The notes beneath the pieces are model-generated. The model saw only the letters and a list, made by a program, of their open reading frames with translations, was not told the DNA's origin and ran no database searches. Shown here piece by piece: positions 32,635-40,788 of a DNA stretch of 52,277 bases. The stretch covers positions 1-52,277 of the forward strand of contig CANAZG010000011.1 in the NCBI GenBank assembly GCA_947365965.1, written 5' to 3'. Made by a program: the position numbers and the translations under genes. The stretch is from an uncultured Clostridia bacterium. Its GTDB lineage: Bacteria > Bacillota > Clostridia > Oscillospirales > Oscillospiraceae. Position 1 is the stretch's first letter, and the number at the start of each line of letters is the position of its first letter.

Positions 32635-32693
32635 TAATACAGTCCAAAATTACTATACAATGTTCAGGAATACAGGAAGGAGGGCCAGCAATC

Positions 32694-32996
32694 ATGTACC
32701 TACCAGAGATAGGACAGAAAATCAAACAGTTGCGTATTCAACGGAACATTTCACAAATTGCATTGGCACAGCAATTAGGTGTATCAAAGTCGGTTATCAG
32801 TTCTTACGAAAATGAGATACACTATCCCCCATATGATGTACTGCTTCAAATGGCGCGGCTCTTTGGGGTAAGTACGGATTATCTTCTAGGTGCGTCCGGG
32901 AACCGTTCAATCAACGTGGATGGCCTAACCGATACACAGATAGAGGCCGTTACCATGATTGTTGACGAATTGAAGACCGCAAACAAGAGCAAATAG
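32694..32996 (+). CDS. XRE family transcriptional regulator
   Basis: 100-residue Cro/CI-type repressor with HTH IGQKIKQLRIQRNISQIALAQQLGVSKSVISSYENEIHYPPYDVLLQMARLFGVSTDYLLGA and a short C-terminal helix. The start is the ATG at 32694 with ribosome site GGAAGGAGGG; an upstream in-frame extension runs through the operator and is not used. It is placed like a phage-type immunity repressor between divergent operons, with dyads in the intergenic region. It probably represses the leftward operon and itself. Confidence 0.92.
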   Translation: MYLPEIGQKIKQLRIQRNISQIALAQQLGVSKSVISSYENEIHYPPYDVLLQMARLFGVSTDYLLGASGNRSINVDGLTDTQIEAVTMIVDELKTANKSK

Positions 32997-32998
32997 AT

Positions 32999-33033
32999 AG
33001 GCATCGGAAATCTATGTTTCCGGTGCCTTTTAT
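32999..33033 (+). terminator. Terminator after the XRE gene
   Basis: Stem AGGCATCGGAAA / TTTCCGGTGCCT followed by TTTTAT. Beyond it, 33034-33288 holds two small hairpins (33163-33187 and 33212-33229) and a TATACT -10-like hexamer at 33195-33200 but no gene. Confidence 0.8.
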
Positions 33034-33288
33034 CTATTTTCATCATGTTAAAACATCTTTCCATCCCGCGCCACATGTCGAAGCATCTTTGAACGTCTCT
33101 GCCACATCTCCAAACAAATCAAGAGCAAAAAGAAAATCAAAAAATAAATGAAAAGGCACAAGTCCTCTCCGCTATTATAGGAGAGGATTTGCGCTATACT
33201 GCGTTCAGAACATGAGGGACAGCCCTCATCAAAATAAATAGGGTAGCGACCTACCGCCCCGCGCCCAGAGCGCAGAAAGGAACACATT

Positions 33289-33729
33289 ATGAGTAACCGT
33301 TTCACTGTTGATTTTGTTAGCAAGCAAATCATCGGCACAAAAACAAGCCTTAACAAAGCAAAACACTATGGAACTCCCGAATATAAGGAACTTTGTGAAC
33401 TGATGGAGGCTCACCCCCGCTTTAGAGTTGTCACTAAGAAAGTCAAAAAGAACACGAGCAAGCATACGTACAAAGACCTCAACTATGAATTTATTGAAAA
33501 CTACATTTCAATTCAGCCAAGGTCTGAGGCAATTAAAAAAGAGTATGAGAACATTAAAAAGATTGCTATTGATTACAATTTCAGTGTATATTCATATGCG
33601 AAAAGTTGGTTTCTCAAAAAGTTTGGTACAAAGGATGAACCTTTTGACATGAAGAAAGCAAGAGCAGAATTGAAAAGTGCTGGGTTTGAGATGGCTGAAA
33701 CTCAGACCGATACCGACGAAGCGGCGTAA
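33289..33729 (+). CDS. Unknown element protein, paralog 1
   Basis: 146-residue basic protein, family not recognised. It shares a diverged pattern with the next gene: T-EY--L-----P-F-V, then YKDLNYEFIENYISIQPRSEA...YENIKKIAIDYNFSVYSYAKSWFLKKF. It is followed by an acidic tail (ETQTDTDEAA). It is preceded by a structured leader, with ribosome site AAAGGA. It is first in a rightward group of three and could be a DNA-binding or replication accessory protein; nothing direct shows this. Confidence 0.7.
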   Translation: MSNRFTVDFVSKQIIGTKTSLNKAKHYGTPEYKELCELMEAHPRFRVVTKKVKKNTSKHTYKDLNYEFIENYISIQPRSEAIKKEYENIKKIAIDYNFSVYSYAKSWFLKKFGTKDEPFDMKKARAELKSAGFEMAETQTDTDEAA

Positions 33730-33743
33730 GGAGGTAATAGAAA

Positions 33744-34226
33744 ATGGAAACCTACAAAATCAATCCCGTAACCAAAACCTTAATCGTAACTGCGGCCTTT
33801 GAAAAGGCCATGAACGACCCTACCAGCGAGGAATATAGGCTTTATGTTCAGCTACAACATGATATTCCCGGCCTAAAGGTGTCCCGCCGCACCCATAAAT
33901 CTCCCATCAGATACCGCACCAAGAGCGGAGAAGTATTCCGTTGCAATCAGTACAAGTATCTGACCTATGAGAATATGGAGCGGTTTATCAGTAGCCTCCC
34001 TAAGCGTGATGAATTGATGGAAGTCTATAACTATATCCGCTATGGCGCAGGACTGGTACAGACAAGTTGCTATGCGGCGGTGCGGCGATGGTTTGAGGCC
34101 CAGTTCCCCAATCTCCGAAAAAATCCTCTGCGCTATTTCAATGGAGACTTCAATGTTATTACGGATATTGAGCCTATTATTAAAGCGGTGCAGAAGGAAG
34201 CTCAAATCAACAACGAAGCGGCTTAA
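33744..34226 (+). CDS. Unknown element protein, paralog 2
   Basis: 160 residues, 14 bases after paralog 1, ribosome site AAGGAGG. Conserved with paralog 1 are TSEEYRLYVQLQHDIPGLKVSRR, YKYLTYENMERFISSLPKRDELMEVYNYI and CYAAVRRWFEAQFP. The aromatic spacing matches over about 100 residues, so the two arose by duplication. The GC content is higher than that of paralog 1. Function unknown. A 17-bp perfect inverted repeat follows immediately (34239-34282). Confidence 0.72.
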   Translation: METYKINPVTKTLIVTAAFEKAMNDPTSEEYRLYVQLQHDIPGLKVSRRTHKSPIRYRTKSGEVFRCNQYKYLTYENMERFISSLPKRDELMEVYNYIRYGAGLVQTSCYAAVRRWFEAQFPNLRKNPLRYFNGDFNVITDIEPIIKAVQKEAQINNEAA

Positions 34227-34238
34227 ATTTATGTCAGA

Positions 34239-34282
34239 CTATTAACAGAGTAATAAAACAATAAATATTACTCTGTTAATAG
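34239..34282. repeat. Giant inverted repeat, left of the 34313 gene
   Basis: 17-bp perfect arms (34239-34255 and 34266-34282) around a 10-base AT loop. Weaker pairing extends outward to about 34228 and 34293. Its arms are related to the arms of the repeat at 34981-35044 (shared TTAACAG core and the outer CTTAAA). Confidence 0.85.
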
Positions 34283-34312
34283 CTCAACTTAAAACTGTAT
34301 TGGAGGATTTGA

Positions 34313-34963
34313 ATGTTAGAAACAAAGACCTATACCATCAGAGAGTTATCCGCTATCATACGGACAAATGGCAAAACAGCTACCGATAGGAAACTGAACA
34401 CCTACAAAATATCTTATACAAGTGAAGGATGCAGAAACAATCTGACATACATAATCACAAATATTCCAGACCGCTTTAGGGTGTTTTGTGTCTTTGACTT
34501 GGGATTTCCCCCTCAAACCGACTTTATTAAGTTGCGAGATTTTATCTTCTATCTCTTAGGAGATGATGATTTTAATTGGCGGCCTATGGAGATGATGGAA
34601 GAGTATTTGCGAATTGCTGGGTGCGGAATGTCGAGGCAAACAATTTCTGGATATATTGGACGGTTGGAGAGCCTTAACTTAATTGCCTGTACTGAATATG
34701 TTTATTATCGGGTATACAAGGATTTTGGCGTTCAAAAACATGAAATTGTCACCAAAGAAGAATACTCTGCGGCTTGGGGCGTGTATTGGAATAGTCGGGA
34801 ACGTGGGTATAGTAGCAGGGCGGCATACAGTGTGATGTACAATGTTTTTAATGGCGTTCCCCGCAAGCAACGTAAATTAGAGGAAAATGCGTTAGAACAA
34901 GATACATTAAATTTGCTATCCAAATTTGTTGCTGAAAATTTCATATCTGAAAGCGGGCGTTAG
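34313..34963 (+). CDS. Unknown winged-helix-like element protein bracketed by inverted repeats
   Basis: 216 residues, not recognised. The middle (about residues 85-140) looks like a winged helix: MEMMEEYLRIAG, then CGMSRQTISGYIGRLESLNLIAC. The N-terminus, TYTIRELSAIIRTNGKTATDRKLNTYKI, also looks like a DNA-contact region. The ribosome site TTGGAGGA is good. The gene lies exactly between two related long inverted repeats (34239-34282 and 34981-35044), as if it binds them or as if gene plus repeats form one unit. It could be a replication initiator or autoregulator; both are inference. The GC content is low. Confidence 0.7.
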   Translation: MLETKTYTIRELSAIIRTNGKTATDRKLNTYKISYTSEGCRNNLTYIITNIPDRFRVFCVFDLGFPPQTDFIKLRDFIFYLLGDDDFNWRPMEMMEEYLRIAGCGMSRQTISGYIGRLESLNLIACTEYVYYRVYKDFGVQKHEIVTKEEYSAAWGVYWNSRERGYSSRAAYSVMYNVFNGVPRKQRKLEENALEQDTLNLLSKFVAENFISESGR

Positions 34964-34980
34964 CATTGCTAACCCCGCTT

Positions 34981-35044
34981 TTTAAGTCGAACATTTAACA
35001 GTATAATATGTAATTTCATTGCTCTGTTAAATGTTCGACTTAAA
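34981..35044. repeat. Giant inverted repeat, right of the 34313 gene
   Basis: 21-bp perfect arms (34981-35001 and 35024-35044) around a 22-base AT-rich loop, 17 bases after the stop codon. Could also serve as a terminator, but no U-tract follows and the arms are far longer than needed. Confidence 0.88.
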
Positions 35045-35075
35045 AATATTTTCCAGTTTTGTCCCTACTATATTT

Positions 35076-35146
35076 GGCGGGGCGGTTTTGCTTCCCTCAA
35101 ATACGGCGGCGTTCCGCCGCCATATTTTCGACGCAAAAGCCCCGCC
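35076..35146. repeat. Nested GC-rich cruciform-like structure
   Basis: Outer stem GGCGGGGC / GCCCCGCC with TTTTGC / GCAAAA stacked inside, enclosing a second hairpin GGCGGCG / CGCCGCC. It stands out in AT-rich DNA. It lies in the 422-base gene-free stretch 34964-35385, with the giant repeat on its left. Candidate origin (oriV or oriT) or stable RNA; nothing decides between these. Confidence 0.55.
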
Positions 35147-35346
35147 TTTATAAACAGAGGATTTGGAATAAAATTCAAAAACAAGGTATGTGCGGCCCTG
35201 CCGCAATCCCTTTGCTCTTTCTACACTGGAACGGAAACGAGGAAATGAAAAATACACTTCAAAAGTTTTCTGTCCAGACCCATGCCTTTTATGGCTTTTG
35301 ATTTTGCTTTTGACCGAAATACACCCCCGGTATCCCATTGAACAAA

Positions 35347-35382
35347 CGAAAAAAGGACAGGGCTTAACCGCTCTGTCCTTTT
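35347..35382 (-). terminator. Terminator of the second XRE gene
   Basis: Perfect 10-bp stem AAAAGGACAG / CTGTCCTTTT with a T-run on the minus strand, just past the stop codon at 35386. Confidence 0.85.
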
Positions 35383-35385
35383 GCT

Positions 35386-35589
35386 CTATTCCTTGATGTA
35401 TTCCATCAAATCCCCCGGCTGGCAATCCAATATTTCGCACAGTTGAATGATGGTATCAACAGTTACACTTCTATTGTTTACAAGACTGTCAACCGTTTTG
35501 GGATTTATCTTATACTTTGTGCGGAGGTCAATTTTTTTAATTCCTTTTTCTTGCATTTGCGAAAAGAGTTTCTGGTATGAAACAGACAT
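35386..35589 (-). CDS. Small XRE family regulator
   Basis: 67 residues, a single HTH domain: MSVSYQKLFSQMQEKGIKKIDLRTKYKINPKTVDSLVNNRSVTVDTIIQLCEILDCQPGDLMEYI. This is the short Cro-like type common on mobile elements. The ribosome site GGGGGA lies before the ATG. It is divergent from the 35780 group, and three palindromic sites with GTAC ends (35606-35727) lie in the intergenic region. It probably controls both directions, including the YqaJ-tail-like and SprT-like genes. Confidence 0.9.
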   Translation of the reverse strand: MSVSYQKLFSQMQEKGIKKIDLRTKYKINPKTVDSLVNNRSVTVDTIIQLCEILDCQPGDLMEYIKE

Positions 35590-35605
35590 GATACAATCCC
35601 CCTTT

Positions 35606-35727
35606 GTACCAATAAGTATACATTACTTCAACAGTTTTGTCAATCCGAATCGTACCAAAAAGTATACAAACAATCCGCGCCAATTTTGGTACTTCCATCA
35701 ATAGACAATCCGTACCTTTTTAGGTAC
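35606..35727. promoter_or_regulatory. Cluster of three GTAC-ended operators
   Basis: 16-bp sites at 35606-35621 (GTACCAATAAGTATAC), 35652-35667 (GTACCAAAAAGTATAC) and 35712-35727 (GTACCTTTTTAGGTAC), plus a GGTAC half-site near 35687. Their spacings are 46 and 60 bases. Likely bound by the adjacent XRE protein. Confidence 0.75.
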
Positions 35728-35779
35728 AATACAATCAGTCAAGGGAACACCCCTAATAAATCAAAAGGAGATTTGAACA

Positions 35780-36058
35780 ATGAGCAGAAATGATTTGATT
35801 GCAAAAATCGAGGCGTTGAACGAATGGGAGGCCGTCATTGAGGAAGCCAAGGCAGAGGCCGAAGCCCTCCGGGACAGCATCAAAGCTGAAATGCTGGAAC
35901 GCGACACGGAAGAACTGACCGCTGGACAGTATATCGTCCGCTGGACCTCTGTTATCTCCAACAGGTTTGATACCACGGCCTTTAAGAAGGTCATGCCAGA
36001 CGTTTACAAGGCTTATACCAAAGCCGTTTCCAGCCGCCGCTTCACCATCAGCGCATGA
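35780..36058 (+). CDS. Small protein resembling the C-terminal tail of YqaJ-type phage recombinases
   Basis: 92 residues: an acidic coiled-coil half (EWEAVIEEAKAEAEALRDSIKAEMLERD) followed by AGQYIVRWTSVISNRFDTTAFKKVMPDVYKAYTKAVSSRRFTIS. The second half resembles the segment that follows the nuclease in YqaJ-like viral recombinases, but no nuclease domain is present. It may be a free-standing accessory or a truncated remnant; the clean start (ribosome site AAGGAG) and the spread of similar short proteins on elements favour a real gene. First of a rightward group under the XRE operators. Confidence 0.68.
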   Translation: MSRNDLIAKIEALNEWEAVIEEAKAEAEALRDSIKAEMLERDTEELTAGQYIVRWTSVISNRFDTTAFKKVMPDVYKAYTKAVSSRRFTISA

Positions 36059-36124
36059 GAAAAGGCCCTTGCCTAACCGCCGACCAAAGCTATAGGCAAG
36101 AGGCCCCACCCCCATCCACTCAAC

Positions 36125-36159
36125 GGAGAGGGCAAGAAATATTATAGCTTGCCCTCTCC
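36125..36159 (+). terminator. Hairpin between the 35780 gene and the SprT-like gene
   Basis: Perfect 12-bp stem GGAGAGGGCAAG / CTTGCCCTCTCC with an 11-base AT loop and no U-tract. Could attenuate or stabilise the transcript. Confidence 0.55.
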
Positions 36160-36191
36160 GCAAAATCAAGAGGAAATGGAGATTTTCAGAA

Positions 36192-36839
36192 ATGAAACAG
36201 TTGACAAGCTATAATCGGGTTGCCGGGTATCTCAATAAAATATTCGACCTACTGAACGCAGAATATTTTGAAAATGCACTTTCAAGACCGACCATCACCA
36301 TCCAGTCCACTCCCCGCGCATACGGACACTTTTCCTTGCGGGAGGATGCCTGGGTATCTACGCTGGGCGCGACGCATGAAATCAATATCGGTGCGGGGAC
36401 GTTGGCCCGGCCTATTGAGGATGTTGCGGCAACCCTGCTCCATGAGATGGTACACTATTTCAACTACGAACAGGGAATACAGGATTGTAGCCGTGGCAAC
36501 ACCTACCACAACAGGAGATTCAAAGCCGCCGCAGAAGCCCACGGCCTGATTGTTACCCACAGCGATAAATACGGCTGGGTGCATACTTCCCCCGCCGACA
36601 GCCTGTTAGCCTTCATCCTTGAAAACAGCCTGACCGATATTTTAATCAATAGGAATGAGTTTGCGGGATTGCGGGTTACTGGCACGGGTACGCATGACGG
36701 AAATGCCACGACCACCCCGCCGCGCACGTCCAGTACAAGGAAATATATCTGTCCCTGTTGCGGAAATTCCGTCCGCGCTACAAAGGTTGTAAATATTGCT
36801 TGTATGGACTGTGATGCTCAGATGGTAGTTGCAGGGTAA
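36192..36839 (+). CDS. SprT-like zinc metallopeptidase domain protein
   Basis: 215 residues. The SprT-like core (about 10-150) holds the zinc motif LLHEMVHYFNYEQG (HExxH) followed by a histidine in NTYHNRRFKAAAEAHGL. A linker rich in Thr/Pro (about 165-180) leads to a C-terminal zinc ribbon CPCC...CMDC. Eukaryotic relatives (Spartan) degrade DNA-protein crosslinks; bacterial element-borne members are largely uncharacterised. It may clear a recombinase or relaxase bound to DNA, which is inference. The ribosome site GGAGAT is upstream. It is followed by a terminator and the WYL gene. Confidence 0.88.
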   Translation: MKQLTSYNRVAGYLNKIFDLLNAEYFENALSRPTITIQSTPRAYGHFSLREDAWVSTLGATHEINIGAGTLARPIEDVAATLLHEMVHYFNYEQGIQDCSRGNTYHNRRFKAAAEAHGLIVTHSDKYGWVHTSPADSLLAFILENSLTDILINRNEFAGLRVTGTGTHDGNATTTPPRTSSTRKYICPCCGNSVRATKVVNIACMDCDAQMVVAG

Positions 36840-36841
36840 TA

Positions 36842-36871
36842 GAAGGGGCGGGGCCGCAAACCCCGCCCTTC
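36842..36871 (+). terminator. Terminator after the SprT-like gene
   Basis: Stem GGGCGGGG / CCCCGCCC with loop CCGCAAA, followed by TTCATCTTGCTTT. Confidence 0.75.
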
Positions 36872-36944
36872 ATCTTGCTTTGCTCTTGATGGTATGGTAA
36901 TATTGAAGTGCAGATTTCAATAAAGGATGATGGAGGGGAGAGGC

Positions 36945-38129
36945 ATGGGAGCATATTATAATAGGTCACAGGAAAAAGCCGAACGTCTTGTAAAATTGCG
37001 TGATTATCTTTATGCTAACGCAAGTCCCACCCATGCCGTAAAAATGGCGGAAATACTCGCGCACCTTGAAAGTGAGCGGTATAAGGTTGAGGTTAAAACA
37101 GTTTACTCAGACCTCAATACCTTAAAATACTTCTTTGATGTTGAAACCAAGTATGACGGGCGACAAAGAGGCTATCTTCTACTCAATCCACCGTTTGAAC
37201 CATATGAATTGCGGTCAATCGTCAACAGCATACAGGCCGCGCAATTTATTACACAGCAAGAAGCCGATAGTCTTACTCAGAAAGTAATGAAACTTGCGGA
37301 TAAGTACACGCGACCATCCTTGAACCGCCAGACCTACATTCCTAATCGTGTCCGTACTGTCAATGAAGAAGTAATGAAGGGCTTAGACACTATTTATGAG
37401 GCTATTGCGCAAGACCAAAAAATTAGCTTCAAGTATTTTGAGCATACTTTACCCGGTCAAAGCAAGGCGAAAAAGTATCGCAAACTGGATAACAGCATAA
37501 TTATTACTGCCAGTCCTTATAGTGTTACTTGGATACACAGCAAGTTTTGGATTTATGCAATCGTGAAAATTCCTAAAACTACGTGGTATAAGCTGGGCTT
37601 AAAATATGATTCTGAATATGGGGAATACGCGGATGATAACGGAGAAGTTCTGTATGATATAGATGACATAGATTTTTGGTGTGAAGAAATGGATGACAGC
37701 GGCCAATATGTGTATGAGATTGAAAGAATAGACTTGGAACGCATGGAGAAAATAGAGATTTCCAATGAAAATCGAGAGGGAAAAGCTATTGCACAAAAAT
37801 GGCTGGACGCAAACAGTAGTATTCCTCCCGAAACGACAAAACTAAGGGTATATAAAGAATATGTTTCCGATATTATTGACAAATTTGGAAATGATGTTTT
37901 TATGTCGCCTGATGGAGATATATTTTTTATTGCAACAATTCATGAAGAAGCTACCCCTGAATTGTATATGTGGATGCAAAAATTTTCACCGCCCATTGAA
38001 ATTATCTATCCTGAAAATGTAGAAGCTGAGATGAAAGAATATTTTTTGAGTCTTGCAAAAGGCGAGGCTCCAGATAGTTGGTTTTATGGCGCTTTGAAGG
38101 GTTCCTTTCCCTATGATGATATACGATGA
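36945..38129 (+). CDS. WYL domain transcriptional regulator
   Basis: 394 residues. The start is the ATG at 36945 (MGAYYNRSQEK), because GGAGGGGAG sits just before it; an ATG 18 bases upstream has no such site. The N-terminal winged helix (about 10-75) includes LVKLRDYLYANASPTHAVKMAEILAHLESERYKVEVKTVYSDLNTLKY. The WYL ligand-sensing domain spans about 130-270 (KISFKYFEHT..., ITASPYSVTWIHSKFWIYAIV), and a C-terminal WCX-like extension follows. WYL proteins sense nucleic-acid ligands and often regulate phage-defence or DNA-damage genes. AT-rich. It ends the rightward group of the element; its target is unknown. Confidence 0.9.
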   Translation: MGAYYNRSQEKAERLVKLRDYLYANASPTHAVKMAEILAHLESERYKVEVKTVYSDLNTLKYFFDVETKYDGRQRGYLLLNPPFEPYELRSIVNSIQAAQFITQQEADSLTQKVMKLADKYTRPSLNRQTYIPNRVRTVNEEVMKGLDTIYEAIAQDQKISFKYFEHTLPGQSKAKKYRKLDNSIIITASPYSVTWIHSKFWIYAIVKIPKTTWYKLGLKYDSEYGEYADDNGEVLYDIDDIDFWCEEMDDSGQYVYEIERIDLERMEKIEISNENREGKAIAQKWLDANSSIPPETTKLRVYKEYVSDIIDKFGNDVFMSPDGDIFFIATIHEEATPELYMWMQKFSPPIEIIYPENVEAEMKEYFLSLAKGEAPDSWFYGALKGSFPYDDIR

Positions 38130-38269
38130 TTTACGTGTCACTTATATTTTGAGATGTTCAAAAATGTCCATGCTTGACCATAGTTGTTGTTAGCTGTACC
38201 AAAGATGTGAAAAGATGTTGTGAGTTATTGAAAGTGTATTTTCAAAATCCCACCGAACAATAGAAAAGA

Positions 38270-38294
38270 GGACAGAGAGAAGTACTCTCTGCCC
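38270..38294 (-). terminator. Terminator of the integrase gene
   Basis: On the minus strand, the stem GGGCAGAGAG / CTCTCTGTCC is followed by TCTTTTC, 30 bases past the integrase stop. Confidence 0.75.
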
Positions 38295-38324
38295 TATTGG
38301 TAATTACGTGCCCGCAAGTGTCGG

Positions 38325-39227
38325 TCAAATGTTCATAAGCGGACTTGTATTCTGCGCTTGCTTCAAAACCTCTTTATCCCTCAAGCCGTTCAGATACGTC
38401 TGTGTAATCGTAATACTTTCATGACCCAGCAAACGGGAGAGGGAGTAGAGATCAAGCCCCGCTTTCAACTGAAATTGCGCATAGGTATGCCGGAAAGTAT
38501 GTGCTGAAATGCGAATATCATCCAGTACGCCACACGCCTTCCCAGCCTCTTTCACAATGCGGTCAATCATGGTATTCGTCAGAGGCCGCGCGTTCTTGCT
38601 CAAAAAGATATTGTCGGGAATGACACGATAGGCAAAATACGATTTACGGACAGCCAGAAATTTTATCAGCCATTTACTCAACATTGGGGACTTCGGCACG
38701 ACCCGTTCTTTTGCTCCTTTGCCGCGAATGACAATATAATCATACTTGATTTGTTCCTCGGTCAGCCCTGTCAACTCGCTCAATCGAATCCCTGTGTCAA
38801 TCAGGATCAAAATAATGACTTTGTTCCGCATGGTCAGATAGTCGTGTCCTTGATAGTAGTTGCCCATTCGCTTCAAGTCTTGTTCTGTGAATGTGCGGAT
38901 AATGACTTTTGGCTTTTTTACGTTTTGTACTTTCTCTGTCAATAGCTTTGTGGTGTACCCCTCATTATACGCGTAACGGAAAAATACTTTGTAGGCTTTC
39001 AAGAGATCATTCACATAATTTGCCTTGCGTCCTGCCTTGCTCATGGTCAACAGAAATTCTTTAATTTGCCGTGTCTCCACATCTTCAATATGGACAACGC
39101 CCTTTTCACTTTCCAGATAACGGAGAAAGTAATCAATCTGTTTTCCGTAGTTTTTGACGGTTTTGGGTGACAGCTTGCGGCACTCATTGTAAAAGGTAAA
39201 CTCATCCCGAACAGCGGTCAGCAACAT
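38325..39227 (-). CDS. Tyrosine recombinase / integrase
   Basis: 300-residue XerC/D-like integrase. A SAM-like N-terminal core-binding domain (about 5-95) leads to the catalytic domain with Arg148 (DTGIRLSE), a lysine in RGKGAKERVVP, His243 and Arg246 (HTFRHTYAQ), His269 (LGHES) and nucleophile Tyr278 (QTYL). All catalytic residues are present. It is transcribed away from the right end of the element, about 190 bases from the repeat, the usual place for an integrase acting on the flanking att site. Its ribosome site is buried in a 13-bp hairpin (39233-39274). Confidence 0.95.
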   Translation of the reverse strand: MLLTAVRDEFTFYNECRKLSPKTVKNYGKQIDYFLRYLESEKGVVHIEDVETRQIKEFLLTMSKAGRKANYVNDLLKAYKVFFRYAYNEGYTTKLLTEKVQNVKKPKVIIRTFTEQDLKRMGNYYQGHDYLTMRNKVIILILIDTGIRLSELTGLTEEQIKYDYIVIRGKGAKERVVPKSPMLSKWLIKFLAVRKSYFAYRVIPDNIFLSKNARPLTNTMIDRIVKEAGKACGVLDDIRISAHTFRHTYAQFQLKAGLDLYSLSRLLGHESITITQTYLNGLRDKEVLKQAQNTSPLMNI

Positions 39228-39232
39228 AAAAA

Positions 39233-39274
39233 TACGCTCCCTTTCTTGACTTGCATCAATCGAAAAGGAGCGTA
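39233..39274 (-). promoter_or_regulatory. Hairpin sequestering the integrase ribosome site
   Basis: Minus-strand RNA: 13-bp stem (one G-U) between TACGCTCCTTTTC and GAAAGGGAGCGTA. The second arm contains the GGGAG ribosome site, five bases before the ATG at 39227. It would restrain integrase translation. Confidence 0.75.
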
Positions 39275-39416
39275 CTTTTCTTGTTTAATGGGGAATACAC
39301 CGTTTAGTGGCTAACACAATATCGTTACTCCACGAAACACGGTCTACCTTCATCAGCACATTTTCCAAAACTGATAAATCAGGGGAAAAAGTTGCAGGTT
39401 TTGCTCAATCAGGAAA

Positions 39417-40589
<1,173 letters not shown>

Positions 40590-40788
40590 GTGGATGCAAT
40601 TATCGGGAGATTGACGCGAATCGATATCGCGGCGCCGGCGGACGGGAGCAGCGGGTCCGCCCCGGGGAGCGGCCTGGGGCAATTTACCAATCTTTTTTTC
40701 CCGCCGCCGCATAGACTAGGGAGCGAGGAAACCAGGCAGAACCGGGAGCGGATGGGCTCCTGAGCTCCCAACCGGCAGGAGGTGTCCC

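Noticed and set aside
35027-35440. 137-codon leftward open frame in the gene-free stretch of the element
   Set aside because: It runs through the nested hairpins, the terminator and the end of the XRE gene, lacks a ribosome site and has no coherent domain.
35606-35727. Spaced GTAC-ended repeats considered as a CRISPR array or iterons
   Set aside because: Only three sites, palindromic, with uneven spacing in a divergent promoter region; they fit operators better. No CRISPR array was seen anywhere in the window.
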